DNA of 64,000 bases from Denitromonas iodatirespirans (GTDB lineage Bacteria; Pseudomonadota; Gammaproteobacteria; Burkholderiales; Rhodocyclaceae), in assembly GCF_018524365.1 (NCBI RefSeq), contig NZ_JAEKFT010000009.1:62001-126000 (forward strand), given 5' to 3'. Made by a program: the position numbers and the translations under genes. Under the pieces are notes generated by a model, which was not told where the DNA came from, ran no database searches, and saw only the letters and a program-made list of their open reading frames with translations. Shown here one piece after another: positions 21,002 to 29,309 of this stretch (position 1 is the first letter of the stretch; every line of letters starts with the position of its first letter).

Positions 21002-21024
21002 AAAAAGGCCCGCCGAAGCGGGCC
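21002..21024 (-). terminator. Intrinsic terminator of the TonB receptor gene
   Basis: On the minus strand GGCCCGC-TTCG-GCGGGCC is followed by five T. It lies between two convergent genes. Confidence 0.85.
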
Positions 21025-21050
21025 CAAGGCAGGTGCTGTGTCGCCGGTGC

Positions 21051-23150
21051 TCAGTCGAAGGCGTAGCGCGCCGACACCCCGGCAAACCAGCCGAAGCCGC
21101 TGCCCGGCTCGTAGTAGCGGCCGTTGCCGTCGCCGACGATGACCGAGCCGACATAGGTGCGGTCGAAGAGGTTGTCGAGGCGGACCATCTCGTTGAATTT
21201 CCACGGGCCCATCGTCTGCTCGGCGGTGAGGCGCAGGTTGAAGATCGTGTAGGCCGGCGCCGGGCGGTCGGTGTTGCTGTCTTCCACATACACCTTGCTG
21301 CGGTACTGGGCCTCCAGCGCGGCCGACAGGTTTTGGCGCGGGCGCCACACGATCTCGCCGAAGGCGCTGGCGGCAGGGATGCCGGGCATGCGCGCGCCGT
21401 CGGGCACCGAGCGGCTGCCGTTGGAGAAGGCGCCGTCGTAGATGGCGCGCAGCCAGGTGACGGCCAGGCGGGCCCGCCAGTGCTCGGAAAACTCCGAGTC
21501 GAGCGCCAGCTCCATGCCCTGGCGCAGGGTCTTGGCGGCGTTGGCATACACGGTGCGCCCGTTCTGGGAGTCCGCGACCACCAGTTCGTCATCGGTGCGA
21601 ATCTGGAAGATGGCTGCGTTGAGCCGGGTATCGTCGCTCAGGAAGGCCTTGGCGCCCAGCTCGTACTGCACGCTGCGCGCCGGCTTGAGGCCGAAGTTGA
21701 AATCGCCGGTTGCAACGCTGGCGTAGGACATCTCGGTGATGGTCGGCGTTTCGAAGCCGCGCGCCGCGCTGGCATAGAGATTGAGCGTGGGGCTGACCGC
21801 CCACAACACACCCACGGCCGGGGTGGTTTTGCGGAAGCTCACCTCGCCGCTGCCGTCGCCGTTCGACAGATAGGCGTCCTCGACCTCGTACTCCACATGG
21901 CTGTGGCGCAGGCCGGCCTGCAGGGTCACGTCGCCGAGCTTCCAGGCCGCCTGCACATAGGGGTCGAGGCTGGTGACGGTGTCGATCTCGTCGCGGCGCA
22001 GCGCGCCCTTGACGCCCAGCGTGCTGCCGATGAAGTTCTCGTAGCCCTTACGGTCGTCTTCCGAGCGGTCGTAGTCGATGCCGCCGGTCAGCGTCAGTTC
22101 GCCGGGGCCGGCATCGAGCGTGTGGATCCAGCGCGCGCCGAGGCCATGGAAGTTGCGCTCGAAATCGACCACGCCGCCCGAGTGGGTCGTGTTGCTCGTT
22201 TGAGCGCCTTTGGGGATCGACAGATACTGGATCACGCTGCGCGTGCCGGCGTAGGCGCTGAGCTCCAGCCGCCCGGCGCCGAACTGGCGGGCATACTGCA
22301 GGCCGCCCTGCACATGGTCGATGCTCTTGCGGGTGTTGAAGGTGGTGGCGTTGCTCTCCACCGAGCGCGGGTCGTGCTTGAAGGTCTCCCACTTGAGGCC
22401 GAGCGGGTCTTGCGTGTCGTGCTGGGCCAGGGAGCTGACGGTCAGGCGCAGCGCGCTGTCGGCGTCGGGGCGGAAGGTCAGCTTGCCGAAGGCCTGGTCA
22501 CGGGTGACCGCGCTGTGGTCGCGAAAGCCGTCGCTGTCGAAGCGCGAGGTGTTGAGGAGGTAGCCGGTGCTGCCGACCTCGCCCTCGGCGCCCAGCTCGA
22601 TCTTGCTGGTGCCCCACGAACCGGCCGTGACGCCCGCCTTGAGGCTGGGCGCGCCCTTGCCATCGCGCGAGAAGAGCTGGATGACGCCGCCGGAGCTGGC
22701 GCCATACACCGTCGAGAACGGCCCGCGCAGCACCTCGATGCGCTCGGCCGTGTCGAGGTTGAAGGTGGCTGCCTGGCCTTGGCCGTCCGGCGTGCTGGCC
22801 GGGATGCCGTCGGTGATCAGCTTGATGCCGCGCACCCCGAAGGCGGCGCGGGTGCCGAAGCCGCGCGAGGAGATCTGCAGATCCTGCGCATAGTTGTTGC
22901 GGTTCTGCACCACCAGGCCGGGCACGCCGGCCAGCGCTTCGGAGGCATTCACGCCGAGCTTGCCCTCGCTGATCGTGCGGCTGTCGACCACGTCGATGGA
23001 GTAGGGCAGGTCGAAACTCTCGGCCTCGGCGCGGCTGCCGGTGACCACCACCGGGTTGAGCACGGCGGTATCGGCCGCGGCGGCGCTGCCGGCGAACACC
23101 GGGAGCAGGGCGAGGAGCAGCGGGCGGGGGGTAGAGCGGGGGCGTCGCAT
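21051..23150 (-). CDS. TonB-dependent outer-membrane receptor
   Basis: 699 residues. A signal peptide (to about residue 26) is followed by a TonB-box-like PVVVTGSRAE, a plug domain (EALAGVPGLVVQNR, IEVLRGPFSTVYGASSGGVIQLFS) and a 22-strand barrel ending in an aromatic-rich strand (GFGWFAGVSARYAFD). The plug and length resemble siderophore or cobalamin receptors (FecA/BtuB-like); the ligand cannot be told. An in-frame TTG two codons earlier is possible, but the ATG at 23150 has a better-placed GGAA. There is no partner ABC transporter next to it. Confidence 0.88.
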   Translation of the reverse strand: MRRPRSTPRPLLLALLPVFAGSAAAADTAVLNPVVVTGSRAEAESFDLPYSIDVVDSRTISEGKLGVNASEALAGVPGLVVQNRNNYAQDLQISSRGFGTRAAFGVRGIKLITDGIPASTPDGQGQAATFNLDTAERIEVLRGPFSTVYGASSGGVIQLFSRDGKGAPSLKAGVTAGSWGTSKIELGAEGEVGSTGYLLNTSRFDSDGFRDHSAVTRDQAFGKLTFRPDADSALRLTVSSLAQHDTQDPLGLKWETFKHDPRSVESNATTFNTRKSIDHVQGGLQYARQFGAGRLELSAYAGTRSVIQYLSIPKGAQTSNTTHSGGVVDFERNFHGLGARWIHTLDAGPGELTLTGGIDYDRSEDDRKGYENFIGSTLGVKGALRRDEIDTVTSLDPYVQAAWKLGDVTLQAGLRHSHVEYEVEDAYLSNGDGSGEVSFRKTTPAVGVLWAVSPTLNLYASAARGFETPTITEMSYASVATGDFNFGLKPARSVQYELGAKAFLSDDTRLNAAIFQIRTDDELVVADSQNGRTVYANAAKTLRQGMELALDSEFSEHWRARLAVTWLRAIYDGAFSNGSRSVPDGARMPGIPAASAFGEIVWRPRQNLSAALEAQYRSKVYVEDSNTDRPAPAYTIFNLRLTAEQTMGPWKFNEMVRLDNLFDRTYVGSVIVGDGNGRYYEPGSGFGWFAGVSARYAFD

Positions 23151-23287
23151 GGGCAAGATTCCGTGAGGGGCCTGAATGTGCCCTCAGTGTGCCACCCCGC
23201 GTGGCCGTCGGCGACCGCGACTGCCGGGTGTCCGACTCATGAAAATCATGATTCGCCGGCCTCGGCGCTCGGCCTCAGCGTCCGGCC

Positions 23288-23647
23288 TCAACCGCCCGCG
23301 CGCTTGACCGTGAAGCCGTCCTTCTTCAGCGCTTCGATCACCCGCTCGCAGTGGTCGCCCTGGATCTCGATCACCCCGTCCTTGACCGTGCCACCGGTGC
23401 CGCAGCCGGCGCGCAGATTCTTGCCCAGCGCCGCCAGTTCGATGGCGTTCAGCGCCACGCCGCGCACCACGGTCACCGCCTTGCCGCCACGCCCCTTGGT
23501 CTCGCGGCTGACACGCACGATGCCGTCGCCCTTGGCCACCGGCGCGGCCGAGGCGCAGCGGCAGTCGGCCACCGGCTGGCGGCAGTCGGGGCACATGCGG
23601 CCGCTGTCGGTGGAATAGACGAGCCCGCCAGAGCCGGATTTACGCAT
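23288..23647 (-). CDS. yciH: SUI1/eIF1-like translation factor YciH
   Basis: 119 residues. An N-terminal Cys cluster (MCPDCRQPVADCRC) is followed by the SUI1 fold (IVRVSRETKGRGGKAVTVVRGV, AALGKNLRAGCGTGGTVKDG, IEIQGDHCERVIEALKKDGF). This is the bacterial homologue of eukaryotic eIF1, which influences start-codon fidelity; it binds the small ribosomal subunit. The ATG at 23647 has a GAGGA ribosome site; upstream in-frame codons would run through a region that contains DnaA-box-like sequence and are rejected. Confidence 0.92.
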   Translation of the reverse strand: MRKSGSGGLVYSTDSGRMCPDCRQPVADCRCASAAPVAKGDGIVRVSRETKGRGGKAVTVVRGVALNAIELAALGKNLRAGCGTGGTVKDGVIEIQGDHCERVIEALKKDGFTVKRAGG

Positions 23648-23731
23648 GGGAGTCCTCGGAGTGCTGGGTGGATGCGGCCGCAGTCTAACCGTGGCGCCGC
23701 CGACGGCCAACCGGATCGGAACCGATATTGA

Positions 23732-23754
23732 GTTGTCCACAATTTCTGTGGATA
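23732..23754. promoter_or_regulatory. Pair of inverted DnaA boxes
   Basis: TTGTCCACA (one mismatch from TTATCCACA) and, after 5 bp, TGTGGATAA, a perfect box on the other strand. A short palindrome ATGAGTG-N4-CACTCAT follows at 23776-23793. There is no dnaA, dnaN, gidA or parA nearby, so this is not the chromosomal origin. It could mark DnaA control of yciH or yajD, or a DnaA-titration site. Confidence 0.55.
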
Positions 23755-23878
23755 AGTCTTTGGACAAACGGACGTATGAGTGGATTCACTCATGATCGAT
23801 CCGCTGCTGCATTTTGAGGCAGTCGCCCGCCATGCAGCGAGACCGCTATCATGCCAAGGAACCGACTGGAGCCCCCGC

Positions 23879-24244
23879 ATGAAAACCCCTGATCCCAACA
23901 AACTCGACCGCATCGTCGCCGACGCCCGCCGCGCCGCCGACACCCGCGCCCAGGGCTACCGCGAGCGCGCGCTCAAGATCTACCCCTGGATCTGCGGCCG
24001 CTGTGCGCGCACCTTCACCCATGCCAACCTGCGCGAACTGACGGTGCACCACCGCGACCACAACCATGACAACAACCCGCCCGACGGCAGCAACTGGGAG
24101 CTGCTGTGCCTCTACTGCCACGACAACGAACATCAACGCCAGGCCGAAGCCGCGGCCGGCGGCAGCAGGCAGACCGAGCGCGGCCCGGTCGCCACGCATT
24201 CGCCCTTCGCCGGGTTGAAGGGCTTGCTGGGCAAGGGGGAGTGA
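23879..24244 (+). CDS. yajD: HNH nuclease-family protein YajD
   Basis: 121 residues, close to E. coli YajD. GYRERALKIYPWICGRCAR begins the zinc-binding part (CGRC), LRELTVHHRDHNHDNNP is the HNH core, and ELLCLYCHDNEH holds the second Cys pair; the tail (HSPFAGLKGLLGK) is also typical. YajD proteins are conserved HNH proteins of unknown physiological role, with predicted metal-dependent nuclease activity. The ATG at 23879 is chosen because homology begins soon after; earlier frames would overlap the palindrome. Confidence 0.88.
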   Translation: MKTPDPNKLDRIVADARRAADTRAQGYRERALKIYPWICGRCARTFTHANLRELTVHHRDHNHDNNPPDGSNWELLCLYCHDNEHQRQAEAAAGGSRQTERGPVATHSPFAGLKGLLGKGE

Positions 24245-24331
24245 GGGGCGCCCTCCGGCGGGTGTGCTGCGCAAACCGGGGCCGATGATCGTTCAAGCGG
24301 CCGGTGCGCCGATGGCGGGTTGCATGCCGCG

Positions 24332-24348
24332 TTTACGCCGTTTTTATG
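24332..24348 (+). promoter_or_regulatory. KdpE-type direct repeat upstream of the kinase gene
   Basis: TTTACG-CCGTT-TTTATG: two half-sites with an 11-bp period, the pattern bound by OmpR/PhoB-class regulators and much like the E. coli KdpE site. It ends 55 bp before the kinase start codon; an almost identical element lies the same distance before the membrane-protein/ktrB operon. Confidence 0.55.
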
Positions 24349-24403
24349 CGCACCGCCGCAGAATTCAGTGCTGTTGCAAGACTGCAGGACACCGATAGCC
24401 GCC

Positions 24404-25945
24404 ATGGGAAACCTTCGCCAGCATCATCTTTCGCCCGTGGCGAGCCAGGTTGTCGCGGTCGTCGCCTGCATCCTCACCGCCACGGTCTGCCTGCCGCTGC
24501 GTCATCTGCTGGATCTGACCAACATCGCGATGCTGCTGCTGGTGACGGTGGTGCTGATCGCCGTTTGGCTGGGGCGCTCGCCGGCGATCGTCGCCAGCTT
24601 CGTCAGCGTCGCGTTGCTGGATTTCTTCTTCGTGCCGCCCCATCTCTCCTTTCTGGTCAGCGATGTCCAGTACCTGGTGAGCTTTGCCGTGATGCTGGTC
24701 GTGTCGCTGGTGATCAGCCATCTGACGACCCACCTGCAGGCCAGCGTCGACGAGGCGCGCGACCGTGAGCACGAGTCGAAGGCGCTCTACGCACTGGCAA
24801 AAGCCCTGGCGGGGGCCATGTCGGCCGACGAGGTGGTGGCACGGGTGGCGAGCTTCGTGCATCAGCGCACCTGGGCAGAGGCCCGGTTTTTCCTGCCCGA
24901 TGCCGGCGATACCTTGCGCGGATTTCCCGAGGCCGCGACCCGGCCCGCCGATGTCGATGCCGCGGCGCTCGAGCAGGTCTATCGCGGCGGGGGGCGCCTG
25001 CCGGTCCGCCATGCCCAGGCGCCCGAAGCATCGGGCCTGTTGATTCCCCTGCACGGCGCGACACGTTGCGAAGGTGTCCTGTCGGTCGGCCTGCCGGGTG
25101 GCGAAGCCGTCGATGGGCTCGGGCCGATGTTCGAAGCGGTCGCCTCGCTGACGGCCATCGCGCTCGAGCGTCTGCATCTGGTGGCGCGGGCCCAGGCCAG
25201 CCAGATGGAAACCGAGGCAGAGCGGTTGAAGAGTTCGATTCTCTCGTCGATCTCGCACGACATCCGCACGCCGCTCACGGTGCTGTTCGGCCAGGCCGAC
25301 GCGTTGTCGCTGGCCGAGGGGGCGCTCGGCGCCGAGGAGCGCGAGGCGGCGCGGGCGATCCGCGACCAGGCGCGGCGCCTCAACCAGATGGTGGAAAAAC
25401 TCCTCGACATGGCCCGGCTGCAGTCCGGCCAAGTGTGTTTGCGCAAGGAATGGCAGGCCATCGACGACGTGATCGGCGCCAGCATCCAGATGCTCGGCGA
25501 TGCGCTCAACGAGCACCCCGTGAAAGTCCTGCTGGCACCGGCGTTGCCGCTCGTCGCGATGGACGCGGTGCTCATGGAACGCGTGTTCTGCAACCTGCTC
25601 GAGAATGCGGCGAAATACTCGCCGCCCGGTTCGGGCATCGTGGTGCAGGTGCGGAACGACGCCGGAGGCGTGGTCGTCGAGGTGCACGATGGCGGCGGTG
25701 GGTTTTCACCGGACAGCCTGGCGCAGGTTTTTGCGTTGTTCGCGCGTGGCAACTCGCCCTCGTCGATTTCGGGTGTCGGGCTGGGGCTGGCCATCTGCCG
25801 CTCCATCGTCGCAGCACACGGCGGGCAGATCGACGCCTCGAACCTGGCGGAGGGCGGCGCCTGCGTCCGCTTCACCCTGCCGGCCGGCGGCGAACCGCCG
25901 AGCCTCGAACCGGAACCGGCCTTGCCTGCGGGAGAGGGCGCGTGA
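24404..25945 (+). CDS. KdpD-like sensor histidine kinase lacking the N-terminal KdpD/USP domains
   Basis: 513 residues. Four membrane helices (about 15-115, DUF4118 type, with LLDFFFVPPHLSF as in KdpD) are followed by a GAF-like region (about 135-265), a HisKA domain with SISHDIRTPLTVLFGQ (His285), and an ATPase domain (NLLENAAKYSPPG, GVGLGLAICRSIV). It corresponds to the C-terminal half of KdpD; the usual 350-residue cytoplasmic KdpD/USP part is absent. KdpD senses potassium limitation. Here no kdpFABC is present; the downstream genes encode a Ktr/Trk system instead. It overlaps the regulator gene by one base (TGATG). The start is chosen at the first residue of the conserved part. Confidence 0.88.
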   Translation: MGNLRQHHLSPVASQVVAVVACILTATVCLPLRHLLDLTNIAMLLLVTVVLIAVWLGRSPAIVASFVSVALLDFFFVPPHLSFLVSDVQYLVSFAVMLVVSLVISHLTTHLQASVDEARDREHESKALYALAKALAGAMSADEVVARVASFVHQRTWAEARFFLPDAGDTLRGFPEAATRPADVDAAALEQVYRGGGRLPVRHAQAPEASGLLIPLHGATRCEGVLSVGLPGGEAVDGLGPMFEAVASLTAIALERLHLVARAQASQMETEAERLKSSILSSISHDIRTPLTVLFGQADALSLAEGALGAEEREAARAIRDQARRLNQMVEKLLDMARLQSGQVCLRKEWQAIDDVIGASIQMLGDALNEHPVKVLLAPALPLVAMDAVLMERVFCNLLENAAKYSPPGSGIVVQVRNDAGGVVVEVHDGGGGFSPDSLAQVFALFARGNSPSSISGVGLGLAICRSIVAAHGGQIDASNLAEGGACVRFTLPAGGEPPSLEPEPALPAGEGA

Positions 25946-26634
25946 TGGCCGCCGAGAGCTGCATCCTGGTGGTCGATGACGAGCAGCAGATCCGGCGCCT
26001 TGTCCGGCAGACACTCGAACGCGCCGGCTACCGGGTGTGCGAGGCCGGCACGCTGAAACAGGCGCTCGTCGAAGCCGCGGCGGCGCACCCGGCGCTGGTG
26101 GTGCTGGATCTCGGACTGCCCGACGGCGATGGCGCCGCATTCGTCAGCGCCGTGCGCGAATGGTCGTCGATGCCGGTGCTGGTGCTGTCGGCGCGTTCCG
26201 ACGAGGCAGACAAGATCTCGGCGCTCGATGCCGGTGCGGACGATTACCTGACCAAACCGTTTTCGGTGGGCGAACTGCTGGCCCGGGTGCGTGCCCATCT
26301 GCGCCGAGCCGCCGCGTCGACCGCCCCAGGCGAGACGCTGGTGCGCTTCGGCGATGTCGAGGTCGATCTGGTGCGGCGCGCGGTGCAGCGGGGCGGGGCA
26401 CCGGTCCATCTGACCGCGCTCGAATACCGCCTGCTGACCGTCCTGCTCGCCAATGCGGGCAAGGTGATGACCCACCGGCATTTGCTGCGCGCGGTGTGGG
26501 GGCCGGCCTATGTCGAGAGCACACACTACTTGCGCATCTACATCGGGCATCTGCGCCAGAAGCTCGAAGCCGACCCCACGCAGCCGCAGCACCTGCGCAC
26601 CGAAATCGGGGTGGGGTACCGCTTTCAGGTGTGA
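25945..26634 (+). CDS. KdpE-like response regulator (OmpR family)
   Basis: 229 residues. Receiver with VVDDEQQ at 9-15, Asp55 and LTKPFSVGELLARV, then a winged helix (HLTALEYRLLTVLLANAGKVMTHRHLLRAVWG, THYLRIYIGHLRQKLE). This arrangement and the GVGYRF ending are those of KdpE. Coupled to the kinase gene by a one-base overlap. The direct repeats at 24332 and 26663 are likely binding sites, so it probably controls both its own operon and the potassium-transport genes that follow. Confidence 0.92.
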   Translation: MAAESCILVVDDEQQIRRLVRQTLERAGYRVCEAGTLKQALVEAAAAHPALVVLDLGLPDGDGAAFVSAVREWSSMPVLVLSARSDEADKISALDAGADDYLTKPFSVGELLARVRAHLRRAAASTAPGETLVRFGDVEVDLVRRAVQRGGAPVHLTALEYRLLTVLLANAGKVMTHRHLLRAVWGPAYVESTHYLRIYIGHLRQKLEADPTQPQHLRTEIGVGYRFQV

Positions 26635-26662
26635 GGGGTTGCCGTCCGCGGCGCGGGCGATT

Positions 26663-26679
26663 TTTACGCCATCTTTACG
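26663..26679 (+). promoter_or_regulatory. KdpE-type direct repeat upstream of the potassium-transport operon
   Basis: TTTACG-CCATC-TTTACG, again with an 11-bp period, ending 54 bp before the ATG at 26734. It shares TTTACGCC and the half-site spacing with the element at 24332. Confidence 0.6.
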
Positions 26680-26733
26680 TCCATGTGCGTAGGCTTCCGA
26701 CCAGATCGGGAAGCCCGGAGGGGCGGTCGGGAG

Positions 26734-27114
26734 ATGAGGCTCAAGACAATCGTTTTCGCATGGCTAGTCGTCCTCGCGGCGTCGTTGAACCTGGCGCTCT
26801 TCGTGGGCGACATCCATCGTCCGATGCATCACCAGGCCGCGATGTGGCTGGCGACCCTCGTCGCCAGCGGATTCGCCCTCGTGGTGAGCCTCCGGCACAG
26901 AACCGGCCTCGACGCGGTCGCGCTGGCCGCACGCCTGGTGGTGGTCGTTCAGCTGCTGACGGCGGCGCTGGCCTGGGGGGCGTCGAGCGGCCCCGTCGGC
27001 GCCGGGTTCATGGCCGGCGCCGTCGCCCTGACGGGCGGTGCCTTGCTGGCCAACATCGTGTCGGTCACCTGCCTGATCGTCGATTGTTCGGTCACGCTGC
27101 GATCGCCGGTCTGA
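26734..27114 (+). CDS. Small membrane protein of the potassium operon
   Basis: 126 residues, with about four hydrophobic helices (residues 5-25, 33-52, 62-82, 88-115) and few charged residues. No family is recognised. It is preceded by a purine-rich ribosome site and is 4 bp from the ktrB start, so it belongs to the transport operon. A role as a small accessory subunit, or in sensing, is possible but not shown. Codon use is like its neighbours, so it is probably a real gene. Confidence 0.7.
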   Translation: MRLKTIVFAWLVVLAASLNLALFVGDIHRPMHHQAAMWLATLVASGFALVVSLRHRTGLDAVALAARLVVVVQLLTAALAWGASSGPVGAGFMAGAVALTGGALLANIVSVTCLIVDCSVTLRSPV

Positions 27115-27118
27115 ACGC

Positions 27119-28447
27119 ATGAAAACCCTGCTTCATCCGACCCGGGCGGTCGCGCTCGCCTTTCTGTTCGCCATCGTCACCGGCACCGTCCTGTTGCTGC
27201 TGCCGCTGTCGCATGCCACGGCGGGCGAGGTGCCGTGGCTGACCGCCTTCTTCACCGCGGTGTCGGCGGTGTGCGTGACCGGCTTGGTGGTGGTGGACAC
27301 CGGCACCTACTGGTCCACCTTCGGGCAGACGGTGATCATGGTGCTGTTCCAGATCGGCGGTTTCGGCATGATGACCGCGGCCACCTTGCTGGGGCTCATG
27401 GTGAACCGCTCGTTGCGCCTGCGCACCAAGCTGATCACCCAGGTCGAAACCCATGCGCTCGGTCTCGGCGATGTGTCGAGCGTTGCCCGGCTGGTGCTGG
27501 TGACGACTTTCGCCTCGGAATGCCTGATCGCCACCCTCCTGACCCTGAGGCTGCATGTCAGCCATGGGCTGCCGTGGGGCGAGGCGGCGTGGAGCGGGCT
27601 GTTCCATGCGGTGTCGGCCTTCAACAACGCGGGCTTTTCCATCTACCCGGACAGCCTGATGCGCTACGCGGGCGATGCGCTGATCCTGCTGCCGGTGATG
27701 GTGGCGATCATCGTCGGTGGGATCGGCTTCCCGGTGCTGCACGACCTCCGGACCAAGTGGCACGATCCGCGGCACTGGTCGCTGCACACCAAGCTCACGC
27801 TGTCGGCCACCGCCATCCTGCTCGTCGGCGGTGCCGCGACCTTGCTGGCCATGGAGTGGTCGAACCCGAAGACGCTTGGGCCGATGTCGATCCCCGGCAA
27901 ACTGCTGGCGGCGGCCTTTGCCTCGGTGTCGGCGCGCACGGCGGGCTTCAACGCCATCGACATCGGCGCGCTGACCCACGAGAGCTGGGCGCTGCACTAT
28001 TTCCTGATGTTCGTCGGCGGCGGCAGCGCGGGCACGGCCGGCGGCGTCAAGGTGGGGACCGTCGCGATCCTGCTGATGCTGGTGGTCGCCGAGATCCGCG
28101 GGCTCAGCGACAGCGAGGGCTTCGGCCGCCGGGTCAGCCACTCGGCGCAGCGCCAGGCCATCACGGTGCTCGTGCTGGGCAGCGCCATGGTCGTCGTCGG
28201 GACGCTGTTCATCCTGCGCGGCAGCGACATCCCGACCGATCAGGTCATCTTCGAAGTGATTTCCGCGTTCGGCACCGTCGGTCTGTCGACCGGCATCACG
28301 GCCGATCTTCCCGAGTCGGGGCAACTGATGCTCACCTTGCTGATGTACGTCGGCCGGGTCGGCACGATCACCCTGGCCGCATCCCTGGCGCTGGGCGAGC
28401 GGCGCATGCCCTATCGATATCCCGAGGAGCATCCCATTGTTGGCTAG
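27119..28447 (+). CDS. ktrB: Potassium uptake channel subunit, KtrB/TrkH family
   Basis: 442 residues, the size of KtrB, with eight membrane helices in four M1-P-M2 repeats. The selectivity loops are visible: AVSAVCVTGLVV, AVSAFNNAGFS, ASVSARTAGFN and SAFGTVGLSTG, each with the conserved Gly. The gating-loop sequence GGGSAGTAGGVKVGT is also present. KtrB/TrkH forms the membrane pore for K+ (often Na+-coupled) uptake at the inner membrane and needs a cytoplasmic KtrA ring, encoded next with overlap. Naming as ktrB rather than trkH rests on length and on the single-domain partner. Confidence 0.92.
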   Translation: MKTLLHPTRAVALAFLFAIVTGTVLLLLPLSHATAGEVPWLTAFFTAVSAVCVTGLVVVDTGTYWSTFGQTVIMVLFQIGGFGMMTAATLLGLMVNRSLRLRTKLITQVETHALGLGDVSSVARLVLVTTFASECLIATLLTLRLHVSHGLPWGEAAWSGLFHAVSAFNNAGFSIYPDSLMRYAGDALILLPVMVAIIVGGIGFPVLHDLRTKWHDPRHWSLHTKLTLSATAILLVGGAATLLAMEWSNPKTLGPMSIPGKLLAAAFASVSARTAGFNAIDIGALTHESWALHYFLMFVGGGSAGTAGGVKVGTVAILLMLVVAEIRGLSDSEGFGRRVSHSAQRQAITVLVLGSAMVVVGTLFILRGSDIPTDQVIFEVISAFGTVGLSTGITADLPESGQLMLTLLMYVGRVGTITLAASLALGERRMPYRYPEEHPIVG

Positions 28448-29132
28448 GCTATTTACCGAACAGTTCGCCTTCTCGAAGGGCGACAGCGTGGTTGTCATCG
28501 GTCTGGGGCGATTCGGCAGTTCGGTCGCGCAGTCCTTGATGCGGCTGGGGCACGACGTGATGGGCATCGACAGCGACGCCGAGCCGGTCCAGGCGTGGGC
28601 CGATCTGCTCACGCACACGGTGCAGGCCGACGCGACCAACGTCGGCATCATGCGCCAGCTCGGCGTTGCCGATTTTGCGCATGCCGTCGTCGGTATCGGC
28701 ACCGATCTGGCGTCGAGCCTGATGACCGTCATGGCGCTGACCGAGCTGGGCATCCCGGACATCTGGGTCAAGGCGTTGACCGCCGAGCACGGCCAGATCG
28801 CCCAGCGCATCGGCGCGCATCATGCGGTCTATCCGGAGGCCGACATGGGCGAGCGGGTCGCGCATCTCGTGTCGGGCCGCATGATGGACTACATCGAATT
28901 CGATGATGGATTCGCCATCGCCAAGGTCCACGCGCCCGCCCCCCTGCACAACTGCGTGCTGGCCGAATCGCGTGCGCGGGAAAAGTTCGGCGTGACCGTC
29001 GTCGGGGTAAAGCGCGCCAACGAGGACTTCCAGCATGCCACCCCCGGCACCCTGGTCCTCGCCGACGATCTGCTGATCGTGTCGGGGCCGACCCGCAAGG
29101 TCGAGCAGTTCGCCAGCCACACCAAGCGCTGA
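28437..29132 (+). CDS. ktrA: Potassium channel gating subunit, KtrA/TrkA family
   Basis: 231 residues: one RCK_N Rossmann domain (VVVIGLGRFGSSVAQSLMRLGHDVMGIDSD, nucleotide-binding GLGRFG and acidic end of beta 2) and one RCK_C domain (about 145-231). KtrA rings bind ATP/ADP or NAD(H) and gate KtrB. The start is a TTG at 28437, overlapping the end of ktrB by 11 bases, with GAGGAG seven bases before it; a second TTG follows immediately. No ATG is available before the conserved Rossmann strand. Confidence 0.92.
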   Translation: MLARLFTEQFAFSKGDSVVVIGLGRFGSSVAQSLMRLGHDVMGIDSDAEPVQAWADLLTHTVQADATNVGIMRQLGVADFAHAVVGIGTDLASSLMTVMALTELGIPDIWVKALTAEHGQIAQRIGAHHAVYPEADMGERVAHLVSGRMMDYIEFDDGFAIAKVHAPAPLHNCVLAESRAREKFGVTVVGVKRANEDFQHATPGTLVLADDLLIVSGPTRKVEQFASHTKR

Positions 29133-29309
29133 GGGCTCGGCGCGCACCCGGGGCGTCTGCCTGGGTTTTCCAATTGCATTGAACATCGCTGAGCGTTTGT
29201 CGTCAGACCCTCCGGAAGCCGGAAGAGCCGACGGTATGCCGCCGGACAGGTGGCCCGAGCTCATGACAGGCGCCAACGCCTGCATCCACCCCGGCCAAGG
29301 AGGAGAGCC

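Noticed and set aside
23732-23793. Chromosomal replication origin
   Set aside because: Only two DnaA boxes, no AT-rich unwinding region and no dnaA, dnaN, gidA or parAB genes nearby.
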